In this document: positions 1-8,957 of the stretch, in pieces
How positions within the stretch are numbered: the first letter of the stretch is position 1
Layout of the letters: every line of letters begins with the position of its first letter
Source: Ochrobactrum sp. Marseille-Q0166
Lineage (GTDB): Bacteria; Pseudomonadota; Alphaproteobacteria; Rhizobiales; Rhizobiaceae
Length of the DNA stretch: 64,000 nt
Direction: 5' to 3'
Assembly (NCBI RefSeq): GCF_014397025.1
Contig: NZ_JACJUO010000001.1
Span: 1,226,501 to 1,290,500 of the forward strand
Notes under the pieces: model-generated
Seen by the model: the letters and a program-made list of their open reading frames with translations, nothing else
Databases searched by the model: none
Told to the model about the DNA's origin: nothing
Position numbers and translations under genes: made by a program

Positions 1-419
1 CGCAAGAACACCGTAGCTGAGTCATGCACGCAGTTACGACTCATCCGGATGGAGAAGGCGATCAGGTTCTCTTCTAGTTTTTCGCCAGACTGAGGAAATG
101 TCGCGAGCACTGCAAAAAGACTGGACGACATTCTCTCAAAGGCATCGTCTACAACTGCCGCGAGGAGTGCTTCCTTGTCCCGATAATGATTGTAAATCGT
201 TTGGCGTGAAACGCCTGCCTCGGTTGCAATCAGATCAATGCTCGCGCCCTGAAATCCATCCCGATAAAACACGCGTGTAGCGGCGCAAAGAATGAAGTCG
301 CGCTTCATGCATTGACCCGGCTTCAAACCTGATTTTACAGATGTGACGTTTACCCCTTCTGAAAGGAGGGGGCGTCTGTCTGCCAAAACGGCATTCTCTA
401 GCATGTCAGTAGGTTTCAT
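1..419 (-). CDS. TetR/AcrR family regulator (3' end beyond window)
   Basis: Read on the minus strand, this gives a TetR-type helix-turn-helix protein whose C-terminal part lies left of position 1. The core reads FILCAATRVFYRDGFQGASI, then IATEAGVSRQTIYNHYRDKE, the usual TetR DNA-binding helices with the conserved Tyr-His-Tyr turn. I place the start at the ATG ending at 419, preceded by AGGA. An ATG at 308 would remove a 37-residue N-terminal extension and would also fit the family. It is divergent from the drug exporter at 712, so it probably represses that gene; this is inferred from layout only. Its ligand cannot be told. Confidence 0.85.
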   Translation of the reverse strand, partial: MKPTDMLENAVLADRRPLLSEGVNVTSVKSGLKPGQCMKRDFILCAATRVFYRDGFQGASIDLIATEAGVSRQTIYNHYRDKEALLAAVVDDAFERMSSSLFAVLATFPQSGEKLEENLIAFSIRMSRNCVHDSATVFL

Positions 420-438
420 ATTCCTAACATAGGACGAC

Positions 439-467
439 TTGACGATTTGGACAATAGTGTCTAATTT
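439..467 (+). promoter_or_regulatory. candidate promoter with a dyad in the spacer, TetR-bcr intergenic region
   Basis: TTGACG at 439-444 and TAATTT at 462-467 are 17 bp apart, a fair sigma-70 match pointing at the exporter gene. Inside it lies an imperfect dyad at 447-464, with GACA and TGTC arms around ATAG and flanking TT/AA. The dyad would be well placed as the operator of the divergent TetR protein. Both assignments are inference. The rest of the 420-711 gap shows no other clear signal. Confidence 0.35.
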
Positions 468-711
468 TACAGTTGTGTCAAAACAGTTGTTACAATTCGT
501 CCATTATAGGGATAGCTACACGCTTTTGAGAGATTGTGATGCCCGGTTGGGGGCTGGAGACGTCGCAAAAGTCTCGAAATTATGTAGCATAAACATGTGG
601 ATAGTTGCTTAGTTGCGATATTGGGTTTCTGGTTGCTCATCCTCCCAAGCGATGCGCCATATTCAGACTCGTGACAGGCGACTCACGAAACATTGATGAA
701 AGTACGCCCCC

Positions 712-1920
712 ATGACTTCAAGTCTCGTGCGCAATGCCATTATTCTTGGTCTTCTTTCGGCAATCGGCCCGTTTGCCATTGATATGTATCTGCCTGCGTT
801 GCCGACCATAGCAATTGATCTCCATGCAGAGACGAGTGCCGTTCAAATGAGTCTTTTGGCATTTTTCATTGCCTTGGCGCTCGCACAGCTTTTTGTCGGC
901 CCGTTGTCAGATATGGTCGGGCGCAAGCTTCCGCTCTATGGTGGGCTTGTCCTGTTCGCAGTTGGCAGCATCGGTTCGGCGCTGGCAACGAATATCGATA
1001 TACTTGTGCTGTTCCGGTTTGTTCAGGGCTTGGGTGCTGCGGCAAGTTCTGTCATCCCAAGGGCGATCGTTCGTGACCTGCATACCGGTGTTGACGCGGC
1101 AAGACTTATGTCCCTGTTGATGCTCGTCTTCTCTATTTCGCCTATCCTTGCTCCATTGAGCGGGTCGGTAATTATCGACTTTTTTGGCTGGCGCGGCGTT
1201 TTCTGGGCAGTTCTGGTGGCAGCACTCGTCGGCGTCGTCCTGATAGCAACGTCACTCAAAGAAACACGTGGAACTGAAGCACGGCTTGAGAGCAATATCA
1301 GCAGCGCTCTTGCTGGCTATGGCCGTCTGCTCAAGGACCGCTATTTCATCGGCTTGGCCTGTATTGGCGGCTTCGGCATAGCGTCCTTCTTTGTTTATCT
1401 GGCGAACTCGTCATTTATTCTGATCGAACATTACGGTCTTAGTCCAAGCCAGTATGCTATCGCATTTTCAATGAATGCAGTTTCGTTCTTCAGCGTTTCG
1501 CAGCTCAACGGCTTGTTGGGTGCACGTTTCGGTTTGCGACGTGTCATGCAGATCGCTGTGTCAGGTTTTGCAGCCGTCATGCTTGCCATGTTTGCAGCCG
1601 TTTTGATGGGGCATAGTAACTTTTGGCTGATTGCTGGCTTTTTGTTTGTCGGATATGGTTTTCTGGGATTGGTCATTCCGACCACAGCCGTATTGGCCCT
1701 TGAGGAACATGGCGAAATTGCAGGAACGGCATCTGCACTTCTAGGAACACTGCACTTTGTGATTGGTGGCATTGCAATCGGTGTTACCGGCGCATTCTTT
1801 GATGGTTCTGCCGTGCCAATGACCGCAGGCATTGCGGTCTGCGCGCTTATTGCATTCCTGTTGAGTTTGGTTGTGTTTGCAAGAAAACCACGGACAGCCA
1901 CCGAGCCTGCAACAATCTAA
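712..1920 (+). CDS. Bcr/CflA-type multidrug exporter (MFS, 12 TM)
   Basis: A 402-residue major facilitator protein of the Bcr/CflA drug:proton antiporter group, acting in the inner membrane. The first helix region contains GPFAIDMYLPALPTIA, typical of this group. MFS motif A appears as GPLSDMVGRK at residues 63-72, and a motif-C-like stretch VQGLGAAASSVIPRAIVRD follows. Twelve hydrophobic segments and normal family length suggest an intact protein. It stands alone and is divergent from a TetR gene, the usual layout for an inducible drug pump. The substrate cannot be deduced. Confidence 0.92.
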   Translation: MTSSLVRNAIILGLLSAIGPFAIDMYLPALPTIAIDLHAETSAVQMSLLAFFIALALAQLFVGPLSDMVGRKLPLYGGLVLFAVGSIGSALATNIDILVLFRFVQGLGAAASSVIPRAIVRDLHTGVDAARLMSLLMLVFSISPILAPLSGSVIIDFFGWRGVFWAVLVAALVGVVLIATSLKETRGTEARLESNISSALAGYGRLLKDRYFIGLACIGGFGIASFFVYLANSSFILIEHYGLSPSQYAIAFSMNAVSFFSVSQLNGLLGARFGLRRVMQIAVSGFAAVMLAMFAAVLMGHSNFWLIAGFLFVGYGFLGLVIPTTAVLALEEHGEIAGTASALLGTLHFVIGGIAIGVTGAFFDGSAVPMTAGIAVCALIAFLLSLVVFARKPRTATEPATI

Positions 1921-1929
1921 TAGAATGGG

Positions 1930-2276
1930 GAAAGTGGAGGCTTCTGTTGCCAGGTGCCTCCGAACCCCGCCTCAAGGTGCTAACCAGAAGGACTTAGGTT
2001 GGGTTTCCCGCACCGCGATTAAGCAGCGAGAGCGTAACCCTGAGCTTTGTTGTCATTTGCAACTACTCAATTGACCCGATAACGGTGGTATCATGCCGAG
2101 CAAAAGAGCGATCTTTACACCCTTGTCGATCCTATTTCGCCCCCGCCGCAGCGCAACTCGCGTTGAATGCTTCTTGCGTTGTGGTGGAGGCGCCGGGTAC
2201 CGCCCCCGGGTCCAATAGGTTTATTACATCGTCCGTTTATCACCATAGTCAGCTTGCGCTGACACGATGTATATAG
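1930..2276 (-). ncRNA. ssrA: tmRNA, circularly permuted two-piece form
   Basis: On the minus strand the acceptor piece comes first. It runs from about 2276 to the CCA end at 2182, with T-arm and acceptor GGCGCCTCCACCA. A short spacer that is removed follows. The coding piece starts at 2144 with GGGGGCGAAATAGGATCGAC. GGGGGCG (2144-2138) pairs with CGCCTCC of the acceptor end, with one G-U pair. The tag frame at 2060-2019 begins at resume codon GCA and reads ANDNKAQGYALAA followed by TAA. The acceptor piece opens with a stem ACATCGT/ACGATGT enclosing GTCAGC-GCAA-GCTGAC. The outer ends (about 1930 and 2276) are estimates. With SmpB it rescues stalled ribosomes and tags unfinished proteins for proteolysis. 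Confidence 0.95.
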
Positions 2277-2487
2277 GCGCCCTTTTTGACGATTGGAAGA
2301 GGGGTGTTTCAATTTAACAGGTTGTTGGCATCAAACATGGTTCGCTTTTTGCGTTCATTTTCAATTGACAGTGAGCGCGCGCTGGTCAATCCTCCGTTAA
2401 CTGTCGCGCGGGGGTGGTGTATACTGAAGCTTCACGCCGCAGCGTAGGTTTAACCGGGGCTAAAGCCAATCGAAGGAGATTGCATAT

Positions 2488-2799
2488 ATGAGTGATTATC
2501 TCGCGGATGTCCGCCGTTATGATGCTGCTGCTGATGAAGCGATTGTCGAGAAAATCGTAAAGCATCTTGGTATTGCGCTGCGCAATCGCGATTCCTCTCT
2601 CGTTTCAGCAACTGATCCGGAAGAATTGAAGCGCGTACGTGACAGCTGGGTTCATAAAAAGCTTGGCGTCGCTGATGAAGCCAAGGCTGTGGAAGTTGTC
2701 GACCACGTTGCCGAAGTTATGAAGGGGGATCGCAATAAAGGACGCGTTACGTTCTATTATCTGGTTGCCAAGCAGCTTGGTAAGCTCGGCGATCTTTGA
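2488..2799 (+). CDS. DUF2853 family protein
   Basis: A 103-residue, soluble, mostly helical and highly charged protein that resembles the DUF2853 family, whose function is unknown to me. The start is well supported: GGAG lies a suitable distance before ATG in CGAAGGAGATTGCATATATG. There is no signal peptide or membrane segment. It is a single-gene unit, closed by a strong terminator at 2825-2850 and followed by thyA. Confidence 0.85.
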   Translation: MSDYLADVRRYDAAADEAIVEKIVKHLGIALRNRDSSLVSATDPEELKRVRDSWVHKKLGVADEAKAVEVVDHVAEVMKGDRNKGRVTFYYLVAKQLGKLGDL

Positions 2800-2824
2800 T
2801 CCCATCCACAGGCCAGCATAGAAG

Positions 2825-2850
2825 CCCCGGTGTCATACACCGGGGTTTTT
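2825..2850 (+). terminator. Rho-independent terminator after the DUF2853 gene
   Basis: Nine-base-pair perfect stem CCCCGGTGT/ACACCGGGG with a 3-nt loop, followed by five T. Confidence 0.93.
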
Positions 2851-2890
2851 CCTATATTGCGTTAAGACGAATCGGCCCGAAAGTATCCCT

Positions 2891-3685
2891 ATGCGCACCT
2901 ATCTCGACCTTCTCCAGCATGTTCTCGACAATGGTTCAGACCGCGGTGATCGAACCGGAACGGGTACGCGTTCGGTTTTCGGCTATCAGATGCGTTATAA
3001 TCTTGCTGATGGTTTCCCGGTTTTGACCACCAAGAAGCTGCACTTGCGCTCGATCATTCATGAGTTGCTATGGTTTCTCAAAGGTGACACCAATATCGCC
3101 TATCTCAAGGAAAATGGCGTCTCAATCTGGGACGAATGGGCCGATGAGAACGGTGATCTCGGTCCGGTCTATGGTTATCAGTGGCGCTCCTGGCCGGCAC
3201 CTGATGGTCGTCATATCGATCAGATCGCGAATCTTCTCAAAATGTTACGCGAAAATCCTAACTCACGCCGTCTGATTGTTTCTGCATGGAACCCGGCGCT
3301 GGTTGATGAAATGGCTTTGCCGCCGTGTCATTGCCTGTTCCAGTTTTATGTTTCCGACGGAAAACTGTCGTGTCAGCTCTATCAGCGTTCGGCGGATACT
3401 TTTTTGGGCGTTCCGTTTAACATTGCATCCTATGCGCTGCTGACGATGATGATCGCGCAAGTGGCCGGGCTTGAGCCGGGCGATTTTGTGCATACACTTG
3501 GTGACGCTCATATTTATTCCAATCATTTTGAGCAGGCACGTCTACAACTGACCCGCACGCCAAAAGCGTTACCGACCATGCGCATCAACCCGGATGTGAA
3601 AGATCTGTTTGCTTTCCGTTACGAGGACTTTGAGCTGGTGGGTTATGAAGCTGATCCAACAATCAAAGCACCGATTGCGGTGTAG
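2891..3685 (+). CDS. thyA: thymidylate synthase
   Basis: Makes dTMP from dUMP using 5,10-methylenetetrahydrofolate, yielding dihydrofolate, in the cytoplasm. The 264-residue length equals that of the E. coli enzyme. The catalytic cysteine is visible in LPPCHC, with Cys146 at the same number as in E. coli. Other family landmarks are [17 protein letters not shown] near the N terminus, [20 protein letters not shown] and HIYSNHFEQ. The next gene, two bases on, encodes dihydrofolate reductase, which recycles the dihydrofolate made here, so the two form a classic operon. Confidence 0.98.
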   Translation: MRTYLDLLQHVLDNGSDRGDRTGTGTRSVFGYQMRYNLADGFPVLTTKKLHLRSIIHELLWFLKGDTNIAYLKENGVSIWDEWADENGDLGPVYGYQWRSWPAPDGRHIDQIANLLKMLRENPNSRRLIVSAWNPALVDEMALPPCHCLFQFYVSDGKLSCQLYQRSADTFLGVPFNIASYALLTMMIAQVAGLEPGDFVHTLGDAHIYSNHFEQARLQLTRTPKALPTMRINPDVKDLFAFRYEDFELVGYEADPTIKAPIAV

Positions 3686-3687
3686 AT

Positions 3688-4212
3688 ATGACCAATAACA
3701 AAGCCGTTATTTCGATTGTCGTTGCCGCGTCCGAAAACAATGTCATTGGCCGCGACAACGATATGCCGTGGAAACTCTCCACAGATCTCAAGCGATTTAA
3801 GGCTCTTACCCTTGGAAAGCCGGTCATTATGGGGCGAAAGACATGGGAATCTATTGGTCGTCCATTGCCGGGGCGTCCCAATCTCGTCGTGACGCGTGAT
3901 GCAGCTTTTAAAGCTGACGGGGCAACGATTCTAGGTTCTCTCGATGCGGCAATTCAATTGGGGTGCAAGCTCGCGCTTGAGCTGAATGTGGATGAGGCTT
4001 GCATAATTGGTGGCGGCAGGATTTACGAGCAGGCTTTGCCGCTTGCCGACCGTTTGCATCTGACGCGTGTTCTCGCAACGATCGATGGTGACACGTTTTT
4101 CCCGGAAATCGATTCGACAATCTGGAAGGAAATCAGCTCGGAAGACGTGCCCGCTGGCGAGAAAGATAGCCACCCAACGCGCTATATCCGGTATGACCGA
4201 CAGGTTATGTAA
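3688..4212 (+). CDS. folA: dihydrofolate reductase
   Basis: Reduces dihydrofolate to tetrahydrofolate with NADPH. The 174-residue protein has the standard order of motifs: VAASENNVIGRDNDMPWKL, the active-site acid Asp33 in STDLKRF, PVIMGRKTWESIGRPLPGR, and CIIGGGRIYEQALP for cofactor binding. It starts two bases after thyA and is surely co-transcribed with it. A hairpin at 4232-4253 follows but has no T-run. Confidence 0.97.
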   Translation: MTNNKAVISIVVAASENNVIGRDNDMPWKLSTDLKRFKALTLGKPVIMGRKTWESIGRPLPGRPNLVVTRDAAFKADGATILGSLDAAIQLGCKLALELNVDEACIIGGGRIYEQALPLADRLHLTRVLATIDGDTFFPEIDSTIWKEISSEDVPAGEKDSHPTRYIRYDRQVM

Positions 4213-4335
4213 ATTATAACGTACGAAATTTGCCGCTTCACGTTGAAAGCGGCCCTCGCGATGCCTATAAAACGGTAACATTAGTTGATGACGGGTAGTT
4301 GAACAGGCTCCCCGTCTCCCGGACGAGAGGTGAGG

Positions 4336-5487
4336 ATGCCCTGGAGTAATCAGAATGGCGGCGGCGGTGGCCCATGGGGTGGCGGCGGCGACAACAATAA
4401 TAATGGCGGCAATGGCGGCCCATGGGGGCAGGGGCCGAAAGGCCCGCGCAATGGCGGTCAGAACACGCCTCCTGATCTTGAGGATATTCTTCGCAAAGGC
4501 CAGGATCGTCTGAAAAAAGTTTTCCCGGGTGGCAGTGGCGGCAAGGGGGGCAGCAATCGTGGTGTATTCTTCCTGATTGGTGCGGCGGTTCTTGGCCTGT
4601 GGCTGTATCAGTCGGTTTATACCGTACAGCCGGATGAACTTGCTGTTGAACTCGTCTTTGGTAAGCCAAAGGCTGAGGTTTCTGAGCCGGGCCTGCATTT
4701 CCTTCTCTGGCCGGTTGAGACAGTTGAAAAAGCTCAGATCGTTGAAAAGCAGATCAATATTGGTGGTCAGGGGTCGCGTAATGCAACGCAAGGCCTGATG
4801 CTGACCGGCGACCAGAATATTGTCAATGTTCAGTTCTCGGTTCTCTATCGCGTCTCCAATCCGCGTGATTATCTGTTCAATGTCGAAAGCCCGGATGCCA
4901 TGGTGCAGCAGGTTTCCGAGAGTGCGATCCGTGAAATCGTAGGCCGCAGACCGGCGCAGGATGTTTTCCGAGATAATCGTGCTGCCATTGCGCAGAGCGT
5001 TCGTGACATCATTCAGGCGACGCTTGACCGATATAATGCCGGTATTCAGATCAATGCAGTTTCCATTGAAGATGCGGCACCTCCGCGTGAAGTGGCGGAT
5101 GCATTCGATGAAGTGCAGCGTGCTGAGCAGGATGAAGATCGTTTCGTAGAAGAATCCAATCAGTATTCTAACCAGCGCCTCGGCCAGGCGCGCGGTGAAG
5201 CGGCTCAGCTTCGCGAAGAAGCAGCTGCTTATAAGAACCGCGTCGTTCAGGAAGCAGAAGGTGAAGCGCAGCGTTTCACGTCTGTGCTTGAACAGTACGA
5301 GAAAGCACCGGAAGTAACACGCAATCGTCTGTTCCTTGAAACCATGGAAGACGTGCTTGCCGGGACCAAGAAGGTTATCGTGGAAGCGGGCAAGGATGTT
5401 GTTCCATACCTTCCTTTGAGTGAACTTATGCGTCAGCAGCCGCGTGCCGGTGCAACTGATGCAACGACGAATAGCGGAGGTAACTAA
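4336..5487 (+). CDS. hflK: HflK, SPFH-domain subunit of the HflKC protease modulator
   Basis: A 383-residue inner-membrane protein which, with HflC, forms a large periplasmic cage around FtsH and tunes its proteolysis. Residues 1-46 are Gly/Asn-rich and cytoplasmic. One TM helix follows at about 76-93, then an SPFH/band-7 domain starting near QPDELAVELVFGKP. A charged helical stretch rich in Glu, Ala and Gln lies at about 250-320. I prefer the ATG at 4336, five bases after AGAGG, over an in-frame GTG at 4330. hflC starts two bases after the stop. Confidence 0.95.
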   Translation: MPWSNQNGGGGGPWGGGGDNNNNGGNGGPWGQGPKGPRNGGQNTPPDLEDILRKGQDRLKKVFPGGSGGKGGSNRGVFFLIGAAVLGLWLYQSVYTVQPDELAVELVFGKPKAEVSEPGLHFLLWPVETVEKAQIVEKQINIGGQGSRNATQGLMLTGDQNIVNVQFSVLYRVSNPRDYLFNVESPDAMVQQVSESAIREIVGRRPAQDVFRDNRAAIAQSVRDIIQATLDRYNAGIQINAVSIEDAAPPREVADAFDEVQRAEQDEDRFVEESNQYSNQRLGQARGEAAQLREEAAAYKNRVVQEAEGEAQRFTSVLEQYEKAPEVTRNRLFLETMEDVLAGTKKVIVEAGKDVVPYLPLSELMRQQPRAGATDATTNSGGN

Positions 5488-5489
5488 TC

Positions 5490-6392
5490 ATGGCCAGTAA
5501 CAGGCTTCCGTTCTTTGTTGGCATTATCGCCGTTGCAGCATTTCTTCTTTATTCGTCGGTGTTCATCGTCAATGAACGTCAACAGGCTATCGTTCTGCGT
5601 TTTGGTCAGATCGTTGACGTGAAAACCGATCCCGGCATCTATTTTAAAATGCCGTTCGGTTTCCTCGATGCCGATACTGTGCAGCTGATTGATGATCGTC
5701 TGTTGCGTTTTGATCTTGACGATATTCGCGTTCAGGTTTCTGGCGGTAAGTTCTATGATGTGGATGCGTTCCTCGTTTACCGCATTACCGATCCGCGTAA
5801 GTTCCGTGAAACTGTTTCCGGTAGCACGTTGCTCGCTGAACAGCGCCTGCGTACACGTCTTGATGCTGCTCTTCGTGGTGTTTATGGTCAGCGTGGCTTT
5901 GAAGCTGCTCTTTCCGAAGAGCGCGGCGACATGATGCGTGAAGTTGCCAATCAGCTGCGTGCTGATGCCACCTCACTCGGCATCACGATTGAAGATGTTC
6001 GCATCCGTCGTACCGACCTCACGGCTGAAGTTTCGCAGCAGACCTATGACCGCATGAAGGCTGAACGTCTTGCAGAAGCAGAACGTCTGCGCGCACGTGG
6101 CCGGGAAGCTGCACAGCGTATCCGCGCTATTGCCGATCGTCAGGTTGTGGAAACGCTTGCTGAAGCGCGTAAGGAATCGGAAATCCTCCGCGGTGAAGGC
6201 GAAGCGCAGCGCAGTGAAATCTTCGCTCAGTCTGCCGCGAAGGATCCAGGCTTCTATGCGTTCTATCGTTCGATGGCAGCATATCGCAAAGCGCTGGAAA
6301 CGCCGGATACGACGTTGGTTATTTCGCCGGATTCGGAGTTCTTCAAGTTCTTCCGTGATGCTGGTGGCAAACTGCCAACACCGGCCCAGTAA
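5490..6392 (+). CDS. hflC: HflC, SPFH-domain partner of HflK
   Basis: A 300-residue partner of HflK with one N-terminal TM segment at about 8-24 (FVGIIAVAAFLLYSSVFIV). An SPFH domain begins at VNERQQAIVLRFGQIV. A long charged helix around residues 185-255 ends in the conserved AKDPGFYAFYRSMAAYRKAL region. It is translationally close to hflK and followed after 15 bases by the small DUF2065 gene. Confidence 0.96.
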   Translation: MASNRLPFFVGIIAVAAFLLYSSVFIVNERQQAIVLRFGQIVDVKTDPGIYFKMPFGFLDADTVQLIDDRLLRFDLDDIRVQVSGGKFYDVDAFLVYRITDPRKFRETVSGSTLLAEQRLRTRLDAALRGVYGQRGFEAALSEERGDMMREVANQLRADATSLGITIEDVRIRRTDLTAEVSQQTYDRMKAERLAEAERLRARGREAAQRIRAIADRQVVETLAEARKESEILRGEGEAQRSEIFAQSAAKDPGFYAFYRSMAAYRKALETPDTTLVISPDSEFFKFFRDAGGKLPTPAQ

Positions 6393-6407
6393 GAGAGATT
6401 ATCGCAA

Positions 6408-6593
6408 ATGAGCGATTTTCTAGCCGCCGTAGGTCTTCTCTTCGTCTTCGAGGGGCTGCTCTACGGTGGCTTTCCTTTTTTTGCTAAAAAGCTTGCGCGG
6501 GATGCATCCGAAGCACCGGAAAGCATGTTGCGGATTGCAGGGCTTTGCGCTCTTGCGATCGGTGTTTTCATTGTCTGGCTTGTCAGGGGATAA
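6408..6593 (+). CDS. DUF2065 family small membrane protein
   Basis: A 61-residue protein with two hydrophobic segments (about 3-21 and 40-58) and a short charged link containing KKLARDASEAPE. It resembles the DUF2065 (YjeT-like) family, which is commonly encoded beside hflKC. Its function is not established. It sits 15 bases after hflC and probably belongs to the same operon. Confidence 0.85.
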   Translation: MSDFLAAVGLLFVFEGLLYGGFPFFAKKLARDASEAPESMLRIAGLCALAIGVFIVWLVRG

Positions 6594-6711
6594 GCCAGCT
6601 CATCCGTTATATTTCTACTCGTCGCTCTATGCGGAGCCGTAAACAGGCCGTATTTTGCAGCAATCTAATCTTTTCTCTTTTACACCGCAGACAAAAACGG
6701 AGCAGAGCTTC

Positions 6712-8307
6712 ATGGCAATTGCACCCAAGGCGGGATTTGCCCGTACCCTTCTGGCGACAGTCGCCCTTGGCGCGATGAGTTTTACAGGGGCAGTTGCAAT
6801 CGGCGCCGCGCCTGCATTCGCGCAGCAAACAGCGCCCGTTCGCAAAGGACCGGATTCGGTGGCTGATCTGGCCGAAGGGCTTCTTGATGCTGTCGTGAAC
6901 ATCTCGACATCGCAAACGGTTAAAGAGGATGGCGAACAGGATGGTGCTGTGCCGATGCCACAGGTGCCGGAAGGCTCGCCGTTTCAGGAGTTCTTCAAAG
7001 ACTTCTTCAATGACAAAGATGGTGGCAAGAATAGCGATTCCCGCAAGGTGCAGTCGCTCGGCTCGGGCTTTGTGATTGATGCGGAAAAAGGTTTCATCGT
7101 CACCAACAACCACGTCATCGCTGATGCAGATGAAATTGAGGTGAATTTCGTTGACGGTTCGAAACTGAAGGCTGAGCTGGTCGGCAAAGACACAAAGACA
7201 GACCTTGCCGTTCTGAAGGTTGATCCGGCGAAGCATAAGCTTAAATCCGTACAGTTTGGCAATTCGGATAAAGCGCGTATTGGCGACTGGGTATTGGCAA
7301 TTGGTAATCCGTTTGGACTCGGTGGCACGGTTACTGCTGGTATTATTTCCGCCCGCAAGCGTGATATTCAGTCCGGTCCCTATGATGATTTCATCCAGAC
7401 CGATGCCGCGATCAATCGCGGTAATTCCGGTGGACCGTTATTTGATATGGACGGCAAGGTGATCGGCATCAATACAGCGATCTATTCCCCATCAGGTGGC
7501 TCTATCGGTATTGGTTTTGCTATTCCGGCTGAAATGGCCGTTGGCGTTATTGATCAGCTTAAAGAATTTGGTGAAGTGCGCCGTGGCTGGCTCGGCGTTC
7601 GTATTCAGCCTGTTACCGATGACATCGCGGAAAGCCTTGGCTTGAAGGATGCAAAGGGTGCTTTGATCGCGGGTCTTATTGAAAACTCAGGAGTAGACAA
7701 TAAAGAGATCAAAGCGGGTGACGTTGTGATCCGTTATGACGCCAAGCCGGTTGAGCGTGCGCGTGACTTGCCGCGACTTGTTGCCGAAAGCGCTGTCGGT
7801 GATGAAGTCGAAGTGGTTGTTGTTCGAGACGGTGAAGAGAAGACCGTAAAGGTTAAGCTTGGCCGCCTGATCGAAGACGATAAAAGCACGGAGGAAGCGA
7901 CTGAAGATCAGGCACCTCCACCAGACATGGAAGAGGGCGAAGAGGGGCAGGAAGTTCCCAATGCTCCTAAGCCGGATACCAAGAAGAAAGAGCAAACGGA
8001 ACAGGCTGGCACAACAGTGCTTGGCATGAAGCTTTCGGAAATCAACGACGACATACGTGGTGAATTTGGCATTGCAGAGGATGTTGAAGGTGTGGCTGTT
8101 CTGTATGTTGCCCCGGGTTCTGCCGCCGGTGAAAAGCGTATCGAAATGGGTGACGTGATTGTCGATATCGGACAGGTCACTGTGAAGTCACCGGTCGATG
8201 TGAAAAAGCGAATTGATGCGCTGCGGCGCGAAGGTCGTAAGAATGCGCTTTTGATGCTTGCGTCCCGTTCCGGCGAGTTGCGCTTCGTGACGATCCGAAT
8301 CGACTAA
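6712..8307 (+). CDS. periplasmic serine endoprotease DegP/HtrA type
   Basis: A 531-residue protease/chaperone of the periplasm. A signal peptide ends near Ala37 (PAFA-QQT). The trypsin-like domain shows the full catalytic triad: His134 in TNNHVIADAD, Asp164 in TDLAVLKV and Ser239 in GNSGGPLFD. Two PDZ domains follow (about 290-380 and 440-531), separated by an acidic, Pro-rich linker. The ATG at 6712 is chosen because GGAG lies nine bases before it; an in-frame TTG lies further upstream. It follows hflKC and so extends an envelope quality-control cluster. I cannot separate DegP from DegQ-like paralogues. Confidence 0.93.
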   Translation: MAIAPKAGFARTLLATVALGAMSFTGAVAIGAAPAFAQQTAPVRKGPDSVADLAEGLLDAVVNISTSQTVKEDGEQDGAVPMPQVPEGSPFQEFFKDFFNDKDGGKNSDSRKVQSLGSGFVIDAEKGFIVTNNHVIADADEIEVNFVDGSKLKAELVGKDTKTDLAVLKVDPAKHKLKSVQFGNSDKARIGDWVLAIGNPFGLGGTVTAGIISARKRDIQSGPYDDFIQTDAAINRGNSGGPLFDMDGKVIGINTAIYSPSGGSIGIGFAIPAEMAVGVIDQLKEFGEVRRGWLGVRIQPVTDDIAESLGLKDAKGALIAGLIENSGVDNKEIKAGDVVIRYDAKPVERARDLPRLVAESAVGDEVEVVVVRDGEEKTVKVKLGRLIEDDKSTEEATEDQAPPPDMEEGEEGQEVPNAPKPDTKKKEQTEQAGTTVLGMKLSEINDDIRGEFGIAEDVEGVAVLYVAPGSAAGEKRIEMGDVIVDIGQVTVKSPVDVKKRIDALRREGRKNALLMLASRSGELRFVTIRID

Positions 8308-8332
8308 GCGTTTGGGATGTTGAAATGCAAAA

Positions 8333-8361
8333 GGCGCCGCGGCATTTGCGGCGCCTTTTTT
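8333..8361 (+). terminator. terminator after degP-like gene, usable in both directions
   Basis: Stem GGCGCCGC/GCGGCGCC with a 7-nt loop and six T on the plus side. Four A precede the stem, so the minus-strand gene ending at 8406 could use it too. Confidence 0.92.
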
Positions 8362-8405
8362 GTTTGTGTTTAGAATCCCTTGGCCGAATTGGTTCGGAAT
8401 GTGAT

Positions 8406-8957
8406 TCAGTTTTTCGATGGATTTATTGCGGAATAAACGACGTGACGTTTGAGGTGGGGCATGTCGTCAGGCACCTTGGGGTGGTCGAAGTCGCGTGCTT
8501 CATCCCGCATCATTCCGATGCGTCGCATAACGGATGTCGAGCGGTCATTATTGAATACAGCAAATGAGACAACTTCAGGAAGTTCAAGCTTCTCGAAAGC
8601 GTAAGCCAGAAGTGCTTTTCCCGCCTCGGTCATATAGCCTTTTCCCCAGAAGGGTGGTGTAAGCCGCCAGCCGATTTCTACCGTGCCGTCAGGGAGGCAT
8701 GGTTCGAGATCTGTGAGGGCAAGACCTGCAAAGCCGATTGGTTGCCCGCTTTGTTTTTCCTCAATAGCGTAAAAGCCAAACCCTGTTTCTGTGATCATTT
8801 TTTGCAGACGCTCAAACAATGCGTCTGATTCTGTACGAGAAAGTCGAGACGGGAAGAAACGCATTACCTCAGCATCCGAGTTAATTTCGTGAAGCAATTC
8901 GCGATCCCGGTTTTCCCAGTTGCGAATAACGAGGCGAGGCGTTTCCAGAATAATCAT
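8406..8957 (-). CDS. GNAT family N-acetyltransferase (RimJ/RimL-like)
   Basis: A 183-residue acetyltransferase with the opening ETPRLVIRNWENRDRELLHEI, typical of the RimJ/RimL branch. The acetyl-CoA region is VEIGWRLTPPFWGKGYMTEAGKAL, followed by SVMRRIGMM near the C terminus. The substrate cannot be predicted. Its ATG overlaps the stop of serB by four bases (ATGA), so it is translated from the serB transcript. Confidence 0.9.
   Translation of the reverse strand: MIILETPRLVIRNWENRDRELLHEINSDAEVMRFFPSRLSRTESDALFERLQKMITETGFGFYAIEEKQSGQPIGFAGLALTDLEPCLPDGTVEIGWRLTPPFWGKGYMTEAGKALLAYAFEKLELPEVVSFAVFNNDRSTSVMRRIGMMRDEARDFDHPKVPDDMPHLKRHVVYSAINPSKN

Noticed and set aside
2085..2312. Open frames of 60-65 codons on both strands around 2100-2300
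   Set aside because: They lie inside the tmRNA gene; the RNA pairing and tag frame explain the sequence.
4232..4253. Hairpin GCCGCTT/AAGCGGC between folA and hflK as terminator
   Set aside because: No T-run follows; it may be a weak pause or chance pairing.
4336..4460. Gly/Asn-rich repeats at the start of hflK as a tandem repeat locus
   Set aside because: Low-complexity glycine-rich N termini are normal for HflK.
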